Shown here: piece by piece, positions 43,446 through 52,707 of the stretch
How positions within the stretch are numbered: position 1 is the first letter of the stretch
Layout: each line of letters opens with the position of its first letter
DNA from: CAWHHZ01 sp963829355
Lineage (GTDB): Bacteria; Acidobacteriota; Thermoanaerobaculia; Gp7-AA8; JAHWKK01
Direction of reading: 5' to 3'
Length of the DNA stretch: 64,000 bases
Assembly (NCBI GenBank): GCA_963829355.1
Contig: CAWHHZ010000013.1
Coordinates: forward strand, 310,001-374,000
Made by a program: the position numbers and the translations under genes
The notes under the pieces: generated by a model
What the model saw: the letters and a program-made list of their open reading frames with translations, nothing else
Told to the model about the DNA's origin: nothing
Databases searched by the model: none

Positions 43446-44816
43446 TCAGCCGAGTATGCTCTTCAGCGTGTCTGCGTAGGTGTCGATCTGGTCACGGGTG
43501 TTGAGCTCCGTCACGGCAACCAGCACATCGCGCTCGTGCCCCTCGAAGAAGCGGCCGAGGTCGACACCCGCGAGTATGTTCTGCTCTGCCATCGCCGCGA
43601 TGATCTCCCCGGCGGGTTTCGGCGTGCGGTAGAGGAACTCGTTGTAGATGGATCCGCTGAAGGGTAGCTCCACGCCATCGATTTCGGTGAGGCGCTTCTT
43701 CAGGTAGGCCGTCTTCTGGATGCATTGTGTGGCGACTTCGCGGAGGCCGGCCTTACCCATCAGCGAGAGGTAGATGTTGGCGGCGAGCGCGATGAGCGCC
43801 TGGTTCGTGCAGATGTTCGAGGTCGCCTTGCCGCGGCGTATGTGCTGTTCGCGTGTGGCGAGGGTGAGTACGAAGGCCCGGCGTCCGTCGACATCGACCG
43901 TTTCACCGGCGAGCCGCCCCGGCATGTGACGTTTGAGATCTTCACGCGCAACGAGGAATCCGACGTAGGGGCCACCGAACTGCGGCGGGATTCCCCATGC
44001 CTGACCCTCACCACAGGCGATGTCGAACCCATGTGCGCCGGGAGGGCTCAGCAGACCGAGCGAGCTCGCCTCGGTGATGACCGAGATCTTGAGTGCTTCG
44101 GCCTTGTCGGCGATGTCGCGGATCGCGTCATACTGCTCGATCACGCCGAAGAAGTTCGGGCTCTGGATCGCGACGGCACAGGTGTTCTCGTCCACTGCGG
44201 CCGCGAGCTCATCGAGGTTCGTGCGTCCCGTCGTCTCGTCCCAGCCGACGAGCACCAGCTCGATGTCCAGATTTCTGATGTAGGTCCGGACCGTCTCGAT
44301 GTACTCGGGGTGGATTGCGCGGCTCACCACGACCCGTGTCCGCTTCTTCGCAATCCGGGCCGACATGAGAACGGCCTCCGCGAAGGCGGTCGATCCGTCG
44401 TACATCGACGCGTTTGCGACTTCCAGACCGGTGAGCAGGCTCTGGTGGGTCTGGTATTCGTAGATCGCCTGGAGAGTGCCCTGGGAGACTTCCGGCTGAT
44501 ACGGGGTGTAGGCGGTCAGGAACTCAGAGCGCAGCAGAAGCTGGTCGACCAGCGCCGGCTGGTAATGGTGGTAGGCGCCCGCCCCCATGAAGGAGATTGA
44601 GTCGGCGCCCGATTGATTCTTAGCGGCGGTTGCGGCCATCCAGCGGCGAAGCTCGATCTCGGACCACGATTCCGGAAGGTTCAGGACACCGTCGATCTTG
44701 ACCGCGTCAGGAATACTGTCGAAGAGACGATCGACAGAGTCGACTCCGATGGTTTCGAGCATCGAGCGGATGTCGTCCTCGGAGTTTGGGATGTATCGCA
44801 TCGGTGTTGTGTCCAC
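43446..44816 (-). CDS. gcvPA: Glycine dehydrogenase (decarboxylating) subunit 1
   Basis: The 456-residue protein is the N-terminal half homolog of the split P-protein, with FMGAGAYHHYQPALVDQLL, TAYTPYQPEVSQGTLQ and ASMYDGSTAFAEA. The GTG at 44816 has AGGAGA seven to eight bases upstream and yields MDTTPMRYIPN; the ATG at 44801 is an alternative. It is separated from gcvH by 218 bp containing a REP-like element, so it may have its own promoter. Confidence 0.95.
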   Translation of the reverse strand: MDTTPMRYIPNSEDDIRSMLETIGVDSVDRLFDSIPDAVKIDGVLNLPESWSEIELRRWMAATAAKNQSGADSISFMGAGAYHHYQPALVDQLLLRSEFLTAYTPYQPEVSQGTLQAIYEYQTHQSLLTGLEVANASMYDGSTAFAEAVLMSARIAKKRTRVVVSRAIHPEYIETVRTYIRNLDIELVLVGWDETTGRTNLDELAAAVDENTCAVAIQSPNFFGVIEQYDAIRDIADKAEALKISVITEASSLGLLSPPGAHGFDIACGEGQAWGIPPQFGGPYVGFLVAREDLKRHMPGRLAGETVDVDGRRAFVLTLATREQHIRRGKATSNICTNQALIALAANIYLSLMGKAGLREVATQCIQKTAYLKKRLTEIDGVELPFSGSIYNEFLYRTPKPAGEIIAAMAEQNILAGVDLGRFFEGHERDVLVAVTELNTRDQIDTYADTLKSILG

Positions 44817-45034
44817 TGGGGGGTCTCCTGGAGAATCGGTGGGTCAGCCGCGGATTGAAACGGGTGAACAGAGGGGAAGATTTCGGAGGGATCGGAATGC
44901 CGGGTGGGGAGCTTCTGTCATTCTGAGCCGCCGAAGGACGGCGAAGAATCGCGTCGGATCTACCTCGAGGTAGCGCCACGCGATCCTTCGCTTCGCTCAG
45001 GATGACAGTGTCGTCATCGGGCGAATACTCGCTT
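44817..45034. other. gcvH-gcvPA spacer
   Basis: This 218-bp spacer contains the REP-like element at 44917-45006 and, next to gcvPA, AGGAGA as its ribosome binding site. No additional gene is visible. Confidence 0.6.
44917..45006. repeat. REP-like element between gcvH and gcvPA
   Basis: Opens GTCATTCTGAGCCGCCGAAG and ends CTTCGCTCAGGATGAC, with a central palindrome CTACCTCGAGGTAG. It splits the glycine cleavage genes and could modulate read-through. Confidence 0.8.
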
Positions 45035-45421
45035 CTATTCCGATTCCTTCTCCACGTACTCCTTGTACTCGTCGGCGTCCATGAGATCGTCGAGATCGGT
45101 CTCATCGGAGAGCTTCACCTTCATCATCCAGCCGTCGCCGTAGGGGGAGCTGTTGACGAGCTCCGGCTTGTCCGAGAGATCCTCGTTGATTTCGACGACT
45201 TCGCCGGAGACGGGCGCGAAAAGCTCGGAGACGGCCTTGACCGACTCGATGCTGCCGAATTCTTCGCCCTTTTCGAGCTCACTCCCAGCCTGGGGAAGTT
45301 CGACGAACACGACGTCACCGAGCTCGCTCTGTGCGTATTCGCTGATGCCGATGATCACGTACTCGCCTTCTCTGGCGACGTACTCGTGGCTCTTTGCAAA
45401 CTTAGTTGTCTTGGGATCCAT
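45035..45421 (-). CDS. gcvH: Glycine cleavage system H protein
   Basis: The 128-residue lipoyl carrier protein has the lipoylation site in GSIESVKAVSELF (Lys about residue 64) and the typical GITEYAQ-like stretch GISEYAQSELGDVVFVELP. It shuttles the methylamine group between P, T and L proteins. It follows gcvT by 9 bp. Confidence 0.96.
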   Translation of the reverse strand: MDPKTTKFAKSHEYVAREGEYVIIGISEYAQSELGDVVFVELPQAGSELEKGEEFGSIESVKAVSELFAPVSGEVVEINEDLSDKPELVNSSPYGDGWMMKVKLSDETDLDDLMDADEYKEYVEKESE

Positions 45422-45430
45422 GCAATCCTC

Positions 45431-46543
45431 CTACTTCGAGCGTTTGTAGAACGGGGTCGGAACGACCTTCGCCCTGGTCTCTTTTCCTCTGATCTCGATC
45501 GGGAGCTCGGCTCCCTCTTCGGTTCGATCGATCGGGACGTACGCGAGTCCGATCGCTTTTTTCAAGGTCGGCGAGTGGGTACCACTCGTGACGACACCGA
45601 TCTCTTCGCCGCCCGACACGATAGGATATCCGTGCCTGGCAATCCCGCGGTCGACCATCTCGAAGCCGATGAGCTTGCGGCTGATGCCTTCTTCCTTCTC
45701 CCGCAAGAGCACGTCCCGCCCGTGGAACTCGCCCTTGTCGAGTTTTACGATCCAGCCGAGATCGGCCTCGTACGGTGTGGTCGAGTGATCGATGTCGTTC
45801 CCGTAGAGCGCCATCTTGGCCTCGAGCCGCAGCGTGTCTCGCGCTCCGAGACCGCACGGGAGGACGTTGAACTCGCGCCCCGCCTCGAGCATCCGGCGGA
45901 ACAGTTGCGGCGACGCGTCGGGAGCGACGTAGACCTCGAAGCCGTCCTCGCCGGTATAGCCCGTACGCGAGACGATCGCATCGACACCATCGACCTTGCC
46001 GTTGGCAAAGCGGTAGTACTTGATCGCGGAGAGATCGAGATCCGTGAGCCGAGCCAGCACCTCTTCGGCGCGCGGTCCCTGCAGGGCGAGCTGTGCCCAG
46101 TCGGCACTGGCGTTCCGGACATCGACGTCGCGGCCATCAATTGCTCCTGCGATCCACTCGAAGTCCTTGTCGGTGTTCGAGGCATTCACCACGACGAGAT
46201 AGTCATCTTCGGCGTTCCTGTAGATCAGGATGTCGTCGACGAAACCGCCCGTCGGGTAGAGGAGTCCGTTGTACTGACACCGGCCGTCCTGCATCTTCGA
46301 GACGTCGTTGCACGTCAGGACCTGGAGCAACTCGAGCGCCTGCGGACCCTTGAACGTGATCTCACCCATGTGAGAGACGTCGAAGAGGCCAGCCCGCTCG
46401 CGGACCGCCGTGTGCTCGTCGATGATGCCGGAGAACTGAACCGGCATGTCCCATCCGCCGAACTCGACCATCTTGCCGCCGAGCTCGCGTGAGACGTCGT
46501 TTAGAGGGGTCTTCCTAAGCTCACCACTGTGATTCTCAGACAC
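45431..46543 (-). CDS. gcvT: Glycine cleavage system T protein (aminomethyltransferase)
   Basis: The 370-residue protein transfers the one-carbon unit to tetrahydrofolate. Motifs include MVEFGGWDMPVQFSG, the SRTGYTGEDGFEVY folate-site region and DRGIARHGYPI. The GTG at 46543 is chosen since GGAGG sits six bases upstream and the sequence before it is noncoding. It heads the T-H-PA-PB gene set. No glycine riboswitch motif is visible upstream; lpd is absent from the window. Confidence 0.95.
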   Translation of the reverse strand: MSENHSGELRKTPLNDVSRELGGKMVEFGGWDMPVQFSGIIDEHTAVRERAGLFDVSHMGEITFKGPQALELLQVLTCNDVSKMQDGRCQYNGLLYPTGGFVDDILIYRNAEDDYLVVVNASNTDKDFEWIAGAIDGRDVDVRNASADWAQLALQGPRAEEVLARLTDLDLSAIKYYRFANGKVDGVDAIVSRTGYTGEDGFEVYVAPDASPQLFRRMLEAGREFNVLPCGLGARDTLRLEAKMALYGNDIDHSTTPYEADLGWIVKLDKGEFHGRDVLLREKEEGISRKLIGFEMVDRGIARHGYPIVSGGEEIGVVTSGTHSPTLKKAIGLAYVPIDRTEEGAELPIEIRGKETRAKVVPTPFYKRSK

Positions 46544-46606
46544 AATTCCTCCGGAGGCGCAAGCTAACACAGGGCGGGTTTTCCGGCAATGACGCGCAAA
46601 CGTTCA

Positions 46607-46745
46607 GCGGTTCAGAGGTTCAGAGGTTCAGAGTACCGTGTCGGGGTGCATTTCGGCGATTTTTCGCCTCTGAACCCCTGAACCTCTCTGAACCTCTGAA
46701 CCCTTGAACCCCTGAACCTCCTGAACCTCTGAACCCTTGAACCCT
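46607..46745. repeat. Inverted short tandem repeat arrays between gcvT and xer
   Basis: Three units of GGTTCAGA (46607-46632) face about nine inverse units TGAACCTC/TGAACCCC (46669-46745). The arms can pair over a 35-bp spacer. They fill the divergent region between gcvT and the recombinase gene. Confidence 0.8.
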
Positions 46746-46771
46746 CGCACCTTCCCACCCATACTGTTCCT

Positions 46772-47680
46772 ATGACCGGAATCGGTGACTTTCTCGACTA
46801 TCTCACCTACGAGAAGAACGTGTCGGAGAACACGATTGCCGCCTACCGGGACGATCTCGAGTCGTTCATGTCGTTTCTCGTCAACGATTACCTGCTGGGA
46901 TCGCGCGACAAGATGGACTTCGAGCGGGTGGATCACCTCACGATCCGGGCTTATCTCGCGCATCTGTCGAGACGGAAGCTCGCGCGGTCGACGATTGCCC
47001 GCCATCTCTCGGCAATTCGGAGTTTCTTTCGTTTCCTGCTACGCGAAGGAGCGGTGACGAAGAACCCGGCGAGGACGGTCGCGACCCCGAAAAAGGAGAA
47101 GACGCTTCCTGCCGTGATGCAGCCGGCGGAGGTAGGATCGCTGCTCGAATCGCCGGACGCTGAAACTCCTCTGGGACGGCGCGACCGGGCATGGCTCGAG
47201 CTTCTGTACGCGTCGGGACTCCGTATCAGCGAGCTCGTCGATATCGACATGGATGATCTCGATCTCCGCTCGCGGCTCGTGAAAGTGCGCGGGAAAGGTG
47301 CAAAAGAGCGCATCGTACCGTTCGGCACAGAGGCAGAAACGGCGATCCGGAAGTGGCTGCCGGACCGGCAGGAGCTCGTGCCGATCGACGCCGAAGAACA
47401 TCCTCTATTCGTGAACTACAGAGGAGAGCGGATCACCGCGCGGAGTGTTCGCAGATTGTTCGAGAAGCATCTGCGGGCGGCATCGCTGAAGATGGGCGCC
47501 TCGCCCCACACGCTACGGCACTCTTTCGCGACACACCTGCTCAACGCGGGTGCAGATCTGCGAGCCATCCAGGAGCTCCTCGGACACGTCTCACTTTCAA
47601 CTACACAAAAGTACACGCATCTGGCCGATTGGAAACTGATCGAGGTCTACCGTAACGCGCACCCTCACGCGAAGAAGTAG
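46772..47680 (+). CDS. Tyrosine recombinase XerC/XerD
   Basis: The 302-residue protein has an N-terminal SAM-like DNA-binding domain (FLDYLTYEKNVSENTIAAYRDDL) and a catalytic domain with Arg in ASGLRISELV, Lys in VRGKGAKER, HTLRHSFATHLL, LGHVSLSTTQKYTH and the tyrosine in that last motif. It resolves chromosome dimers at dif. XerC versus XerD cannot be decided from sequence reading alone. It is chromosomal in context, not next to an integron or phage. Confidence 0.92.
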   Translation: MTGIGDFLDYLTYEKNVSENTIAAYRDDLESFMSFLVNDYLLGSRDKMDFERVDHLTIRAYLAHLSRRKLARSTIARHLSAIRSFFRFLLREGAVTKNPARTVATPKKEKTLPAVMQPAEVGSLLESPDAETPLGRRDRAWLELLYASGLRISELVDIDMDDLDLRSRLVKVRGKGAKERIVPFGTEAETAIRKWLPDRQELVPIDAEEHPLFVNYRGERITARSVRRLFEKHLRAASLKMGASPHTLRHSFATHLLNAGADLRAIQELLGHVSLSTTQKYTHLADWKLIEVYRNAHPHAKK

Positions 47681-48214
47681 GGGCAAAGCCGCTTGGAGGC
47701 CGCCGAAGGGCGGCCGAAACAACCCAGCCCAGGGCGTGAGCCCTAATGGCATTGAGTTAAGGGTGCGACCGAGAATCGTCATGCCGAGCGGGCGGGTGGG
47801 TGGGCAAGCGAGGCAGCTCGCGAGTTTCGTACTCAGTGACTTCTGGGCCGCTGCATGAGCGAGCGCCAGCTCCACGCCGACAGAGCACGTAACTTGCGAG
47901 GCCCCCTTCGGTTTCCCCCTCCCAGCACCCCTCAGGGCAGGCTCTCGCTTGCCCGCCCACCCGCCCGCTCGGGGTGACAATCGCTTAACTCAACGCCATT
48001 GGGGCGTAGAGCCCTGGGGACATTGAGATCTCGAGATGTGGAGCCCGCGAAGGCGGGCGGCACGGCCTTTTGTCCTTTTGCTCAACGGTCGCCGTCGTGC
48101 CGCGCCGCCTTCGCGGCGCTCTGCTCGTTCGGAACCCCAAAATCCACACCCACACCCATACCCACTCGAACACCCACAACCCAAACCCCTCCCGCGCTAC
48201 ACTACCGTCCGACA
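47681..48214. repeat. Composite palindromic intergenic region (MITE-like)
   Basis: No gene is visible. A 291-bp element at 47728-48018 has terminal inverted repeats of about 34 bp (CCCAGGGC...TTGAGTTAAG on both ends) with nested inner arms (CGAGCGGGCGGGTGGG). A second palindrome at 48040-48125 uses GCGAAGGCGGGCGGCACGGC and its inverse. From 48140 a CCCACAC/CACCCAC tandem tract leads to the next gene. Confidence 0.75.
47728..48018. mobile_element. MITE-like element with nested inverted repeats
   Basis: Left arm 47728-47761 and right arm 47984-48018 are inverse copies with a few mismatches. Inside, TCATGCCGAGCGGGCGGGTG (47779 on) mirrors CACCCGCCCGCTCGGGGTGA (ending about 47978). It encodes no transposase, and target duplications are not evident. 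A related but smaller element occurs at 50128-50286. Confidence 0.55.
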
Positions 48215-50074
48215 ATGCTCGACGCCATCGTCCATCACGGCTCGATCAGCTCGACGATCGAGTACTTCGCCACGATCGTGGGGCCGCAGCTCGACCGGAA
48301 GTTTTTTTTCGAACAGAGCGAGAACGTTGAAGGGCGGACGGTTCGATACTTCGGTGGTGTCTCCGAGATCAGACTCACTCAGGATGGCGTCCACTTCAAG
48401 GGGAATGGTGGCCTGCTGAGCGAATACATGTTCGGGGGAGACTTTCCGCTCCGCGATCTGCTCAATGACGATGTCCGTAACCGGCTGATTCTCTTCGGGG
48501 GGGTGTACGACCGGGAGTCGGGCGAGCTGAGCTTCACGGGAAAGACCAGCGGCTCGGAATCGTGGGATGAGTTGTTCGTGGACGGGAACGCGGTCTCGAA
48601 CTATCTCTTCTTTCTCGACGGTCCCAGGCAGCGCCGGATCGAGGATCGCCAGGAGCAGACCCTGCGCTCGATCGGAAAGCTGCTGAAGAGGACGCCGAAG
48701 GTCGGGGGTGGAAACTTCATCGCTCTCGCCCACGAGATGCACGAGCATCTGGCCGAGCCGAGCACGACGCTCTTTCTGGTTCGGATCATCCAGCGGACGA
48801 ACCAGCGCTTCTTCGAGGCCTGTCGTGAGGCCTTTCGTCACAAAATCGCCATCAACGAGATGCAGGCGCTCATGAACGACGCGGCCAGGAGGATCGGCGT
48901 CGATCCGTATCAGAAGGAACGTATCCAGATCGACGTCATCTATCACTACGCAGACAACCGCGAACTGATCGACGAGTACAAGCGAGTGCTCGCCTCGTGC
49001 AGCGACGGTCAGATCGGCCCGAGCGAGCGCGCACGGCTGTCACGGCTGCGGACGCTGTCGCTCCGCAACGAGATCCCGCTTTCGATCTTCGATACGCTCG
49101 AAGAGATCGTTCTCCAGGATCGTATCTCGGTCATCCAGGAGGGGGGCGAGCCGTCGTACATCGAATCGACCCGCGCGATCCTCGAGAGCTTCATGCTCGG
49201 GACCTCCATCAGCAATCGCCTGTCATCGGCGGACATGATCATGCTCCTCGAGAACAAGCAGAAGGCGGTCGCCGACCGTGATCCCCGCTTCGAGGAAATC
49301 CTGCTCGAGACCGGGCGGCAGATCGACGAGAGCGTTCGCGACGATGATGCAGCGTTCGAGAAACTCGAGTCGTTCACCGAGATCGTGACTCTCTTCGACC
49401 GCTTCGATCACGCCTCGGGTCTGATCAGCAAGCTTGCCTTCATGGACGATAACGAGCTGACCGAGGAGCAGGTTCGTTCGGTTCTCGGCAACATGCGCCA
49501 GTTCGAGCAGCTCCAGCGCGGGCTGTTCCAGCGACTCTTCATCGATCCCGTCGCCTCGAATCCGTACACGCTCTCGTTCGGGCGGAGGAAGCTCTATTCA
49601 CTGATCATCGGACTCGTCGCGGTCGGCGACAATGAGGCGACGCTCGCCGGAGTCGCCGAAGAAATCGCCACCATCAACCGTCAGGAGCGCGCCTTCTTCC
49701 AGCTCTACGGTCTCGCACGGAAACGGATGTCGACGTTCTACCTCGAGCTCAATACCGTGGAGGGGCGCGAGACGTTCCGTAGAGAGATCGTCGCCGAGAC
49801 GGACGTGACGCCGGATCTGGCCGAGGTGATCGAGTTCGTCGACGACAAGCTGATCGACGAGGTGATCACAAAGATCCGTCTCGAGGCGTTCTATATCAAT
49901 CATCTTCTGCCAAAGATCATCCACGATCAGGACCCGAGGCTGCGGATCGACTTCCTCGCAAATTCAGGTCTCGACCAGTTCCAGGTCGAGGAGCTCGAGA
50001 GCGAATACTTCGAGATGCGCTCACTCCCACCACAGATGCTGGATAGTCTGAGGGAAGAGGGGGATGAAAGATGA
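48215..50074 (+). CDS. Large conserved-looking protein of unknown function
   Basis: The 619-residue product is predicted cytoplasmic, largely helical after a beta-rich first 130 residues (VEGRTVRYFGGVSEIRLTQDG). It has no transmembrane segment and no catalytic motif that I can name. Charged helices such as NELIDEYKRVLASC, LLENKQKAVADRDPRFEEIL and VIEFVDDKLIDEVITKIRLE dominate. It resembles a family of about 600 residues I associate with TIGR04442, but that is uncertain. The ATG at 48215 is chosen since upstream codons lie in repeats. The last codons (GDER) come from a GATGAAA repeat. Confidence 0.7.
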   Translation: MLDAIVHHGSISSTIEYFATIVGPQLDRKFFFEQSENVEGRTVRYFGGVSEIRLTQDGVHFKGNGGLLSEYMFGGDFPLRDLLNDDVRNRLILFGGVYDRESGELSFTGKTSGSESWDELFVDGNAVSNYLFFLDGPRQRRIEDRQEQTLRSIGKLLKRTPKVGGGNFIALAHEMHEHLAEPSTTLFLVRIIQRTNQRFFEACREAFRHKIAINEMQALMNDAARRIGVDPYQKERIQIDVIYHYADNRELIDEYKRVLASCSDGQIGPSERARLSRLRTLSLRNEIPLSIFDTLEEIVLQDRISVIQEGGEPSYIESTRAILESFMLGTSISNRLSSADMIMLLENKQKAVADRDPRFEEILLETGRQIDESVRDDDAAFEKLESFTEIVTLFDRFDHASGLISKLAFMDDNELTEEQVRSVLGNMRQFEQLQRGLFQRLFIDPVASNPYTLSFGRRKLYSLIIGLVAVGDNEATLAGVAEEIATINRQERAFFQLYGLARKRMSTFYLELNTVEGRETFRREIVAETDVTPDLAEVIEFVDDKLIDEVITKIRLEAFYINHLLPKIIHDQDPRLRIDFLANSGLDQFQVEELESEYFEMRSLPPQMLDSLREEGDER

Positions 50075-50101
50075 AGATGAAAGATGAAAGATGAAAGATG
50101 A
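50063..50101. repeat. GATGAAA short tandem repeat at a gene end
   Basis: Five units of GATGAAA(A) begin inside the last codons of the unknown 619-residue gene, provide its stop codon, and run into the spacer. Confidence 0.75.
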
Positions 50102-50391
50102 ATGCGGAGGCTGAACCACTGGCGAGTGTCACCCTGAGCGGGTGGTCGGGCGGGAAAGCGAAGGGCCTCGCCATTCGCGGGTTATGAAGCCAGAGCAGGT
50201 GGTCGCGGGCTTTGCGGTTTGTGGGTTAGATGCAATCGAGTGGCGAGGTCCCTCGCTTTCCCACCCGCCCGCCCGCTCGGGATGACATCGCGCATGGGCA
50301 ACTGAGTGGCGTGCTCGATGCACCGACCCTTATCGCCACCTCCAGGCCTTAGCGATCCCCCAATGACTCAGCGACCAAGGGCCAAAGACCG
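50075..50391. repeat. Intergenic region with GC-rich palindrome and tandem repeats
   Basis: No gene is seen. 50128-50286 is a palindromic element opening GTCACCCTGAGCGGGTGGTC and ending CCGCCCGCTCGGGATGAC, related to the MITE-like element upstream. Positions 50362-50410 hold loose repeats of GACCRATGACTAACGACC that extend over the start of the following gene. Confidence 0.7.
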
Positions 50392-52437
50392 ATGACTAAC
50401 GACCAACAGCACACGAATCGCCTTTCCAGCGAGACTTCCCCCTACCTTCTCCAGCACGCGCACAATCCTGTGGACTGGTATCCGTGGGGGGAGGAGGCGT
50501 TCGAGAAGGCTCGGACGGAGGACAAGCCGATCTTTCTTTCGATCGGGTACTCGGCGTGTCACTGGTGTCACGTCATGGAGCGGGAGTCATTCGAGGACGA
50601 GGGAACGGCGGCGATCCTGAACCGCGACTTCGTATCCATCAAGGTGGATCGTGAGGAACGTCCCGAGGTTGACGCGATCTACATGCAGGCGGTTCAGATG
50701 ATGACCGGTCATGGCGGGTGGCCGATGTCGATGTTTCTCACGACCGAGCGGGTTCCCTTTTACGGGGGGACGTACTTTCCACCGCAGGACCGGCACGGGA
50801 TGCCGAGTTTCGCCCGGGTTCTGCATCATGTCGCCACGATCTGGAAAGAGCGACGCGAGCAGGTCACGGAGGCTTCTGCAGAGATCCGCGAGATTCTGAA
50901 CCGGTCGATGACCTCCAGCGAGACTGAAATCGATATCGACCGTGACGACCTCGATGCCGCGGCGGGAGCGATCGCCTCGAACTTCGATCGCGTCAATGGT
51001 GGATTTGGCGGAGCGCCGAAGTTCCCTGCTTCAATGTCGCTCGAGTTTCTTCTCCAGGTCGCGACTCGAACGGAGGACGCCACGCTGCTTCACGTCGTCA
51101 CCGAGTCTCTCGAAAAGATGGCCAGGGGCGGAATCTACGATCACCTGGGCGGGGGCTTTGCGCGCTACTCGGTCGATGCTCGCTGGCTCGTTCCGCACTT
51201 CGAGAAGATGCTCTACGACAATGCGCTTCTCATCCGGCTCTATGTGAGGGGCTGGCAGGCGACGAAGTCCGAAGAATTTGCAGTGATTGCTCGCGAGTCG
51301 ATCGAGTTCATTCTCCGTGAGATGACATCACCGGAGGGCGGGTTCTACTCGACTCTGGATGCGGACTCCGAAGGCGTTGAAGGCAAGTTCTACGTCTGGT
51401 CTCTCGACGAGATCCGCGAGGTGCTCGGTGACGAGGATGCGAGAGCATTTGCAGCGTTGTACGACGGGACTGAGAGAGGAAACTGGGAGGGGACGAACAT
51501 CCTGAATCTGCCCCGTCGGCTCGAGGACGTCGCGCGAGATCTTTCGATGACCCCGCAGGACCTTCAGGGAATCGCCGGCCGCGCACGGCAGAAGCTGCTC
51601 GAACGGCGCTCCGGCAGAGTGCGGCCGGGACGGGACGAGAAGATTCTGGCGGGATGGAACGGCTGGATGCTGGCGGCGATCGCGGAGGCAGCGATCGCAT
51701 TTCGGTTGCCGCGCTACAGCGATGCCGTCAAGAAGAACGCTGACTTCCTCATCGAGACGTTCGTCAGTGATGGAAGGCTGAGCCGCTCGTTCCGCGATGG
51801 GCGCGTGAGATTCGACGGAGTCCTCGAGGACTACGGAGGCGTTGCATGGGGGCTGATCAAGGCTTTCGAGGTGACGGCCGAACGGCGGTACCTCGATGTT
51901 GCGCGCCAACTGATCGCGACTGTTAGCGAAAGGTTCAGAGATACCGAGAACGGAGCATTCTTCGATGTCTCGGATGATCACGAGGAGCTGATCGCGCGGC
52001 CGAAGGAGATCATGGACAATGCGACGCCCTCCGGCAACTCGCTCGTGATCTACTCCATGCTGCGACTCGCACGATACTTCGCTGAGCCCGATCTCGAACA
52101 GACTGCGATCGATGCCATCCGCAGCCTCTGGCCGGTGGCGATGAAGTATCCGTCCGGTTTTGGATTTCTACTCGGAGCTGCGGAGTGGCTGGTGACGACA
52201 CCACTGGAGCTCGTGGTGTCAGGGGGCTCAGGGGATGAGAAGCGGGAACGATTTCTCGGAGTGATTGGAGAGACGTACCTGCCCCAGCACGTACTGATTG
52301 CGGACAGCTCAGTCGATCTTCCGTTGACGGAGGGACGCAGGGAAGTTGAGCCGGCGCTCTACATCTGCGAGATGGGAGCGTGCAGGATGCCGGTGACGGA
52401 TCCGCTCGAGGCTAAGAGCGCGCTGGGCCGTCGATAG
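50392..52437 (+). CDS. DUF255/YyaL (SPATA20-like) thioredoxin-domain protein
   Basis: The 681-residue protein has the DsbH-type thioredoxin domain at its N-terminus (NRLSSETSPYLLQHAHNPVDW, SIGYSACHWCHVMERESFED with CHWC, VDREERPEVDAIYM) followed by a large alpha/alpha barrel with GGFYSTLDADSEGVEGKFYVW and NATPSGNSL. The family (bacterial YyaL, human SPATA20) is widespread but its substrate is unknown. The first codons MTNDQQHTN lie in a repeat, so the start could be slightly downstream. Confidence 0.93.
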   Translation: MTNDQQHTNRLSSETSPYLLQHAHNPVDWYPWGEEAFEKARTEDKPIFLSIGYSACHWCHVMERESFEDEGTAAILNRDFVSIKVDREERPEVDAIYMQAVQMMTGHGGWPMSMFLTTERVPFYGGTYFPPQDRHGMPSFARVLHHVATIWKERREQVTEASAEIREILNRSMTSSETEIDIDRDDLDAAAGAIASNFDRVNGGFGGAPKFPASMSLEFLLQVATRTEDATLLHVVTESLEKMARGGIYDHLGGGFARYSVDARWLVPHFEKMLYDNALLIRLYVRGWQATKSEEFAVIARESIEFILREMTSPEGGFYSTLDADSEGVEGKFYVWSLDEIREVLGDEDARAFAALYDGTERGNWEGTNILNLPRRLEDVARDLSMTPQDLQGIAGRARQKLLERRSGRVRPGRDEKILAGWNGWMLAAIAEAAIAFRLPRYSDAVKKNADFLIETFVSDGRLSRSFRDGRVRFDGVLEDYGGVAWGLIKAFEVTAERRYLDVARQLIATVSERFRDTENGAFFDVSDDHEELIARPKEIMDNATPSGNSLVIYSMLRLARYFAEPDLEQTAIDAIRSLWPVAMKYPSGFGFLLGAAEWLVTTPLELVVSGGSGDEKRERFLGVIGETYLPQHVLIADSSVDLPLTEGRREVEPALYICEMGACRMPVTDPLEAKSALGRR

Positions 52438-52497
52438 CTTTCGCATTCTTGATCAACGTCAGGATCTTGCCAGAGTCACGCAGAATCGAGGCTGTGA

Positions 52498-52670
52498 CTT
52501 GGAGTGCGGTGCTCGCCGAAGGACGAGCACCGCTTTGGATCCCGTGGCGATCGCCATCGAGGCCTCAATCGGCACGAACCAGGAGATTTCCTCTGCAATT
52601 TGAAAGCGCCGCACTCTGCAAGATCTGATGTAAAGCTGAGCTCGTCCTTCGGCGAGCTCAGCACTCCAAA
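52498..52670. repeat. REPIN-like pair of inverted hairpins with compensatory changes
   Basis: Hairpin 1: GCGGTGCTCG (52506-52515), loop CCGAAGGA, CGAGCACCGC (52524-52533). Hairpin 2: GCTGAGCTCG (52635-52644), loop TCCTTCGG, CGAGCTCAGC (52653-52662). The units are inverted copies flanked by TTGGAGTGC and GCACTCCAA. Stem bases differ between copies on both strands so pairing is kept. Confidence 0.8.
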
Positions 52671-52707
52671 GAGAGCGGTCGCGAATGGCGATCGGGCTTT
52701 CACGCTC

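Noticed and set aside
46544..46771. Glycine riboswitch upstream of gcvT
   Set aside because: The region is made of tandem repeats; I see no tandem aptamer-like conserved core.
46772..47680. Integrase of a mobile island
   Set aside because: The protein is a standard-size Xer recombinase with no neighbouring attachment site, tRNA junction or cargo.
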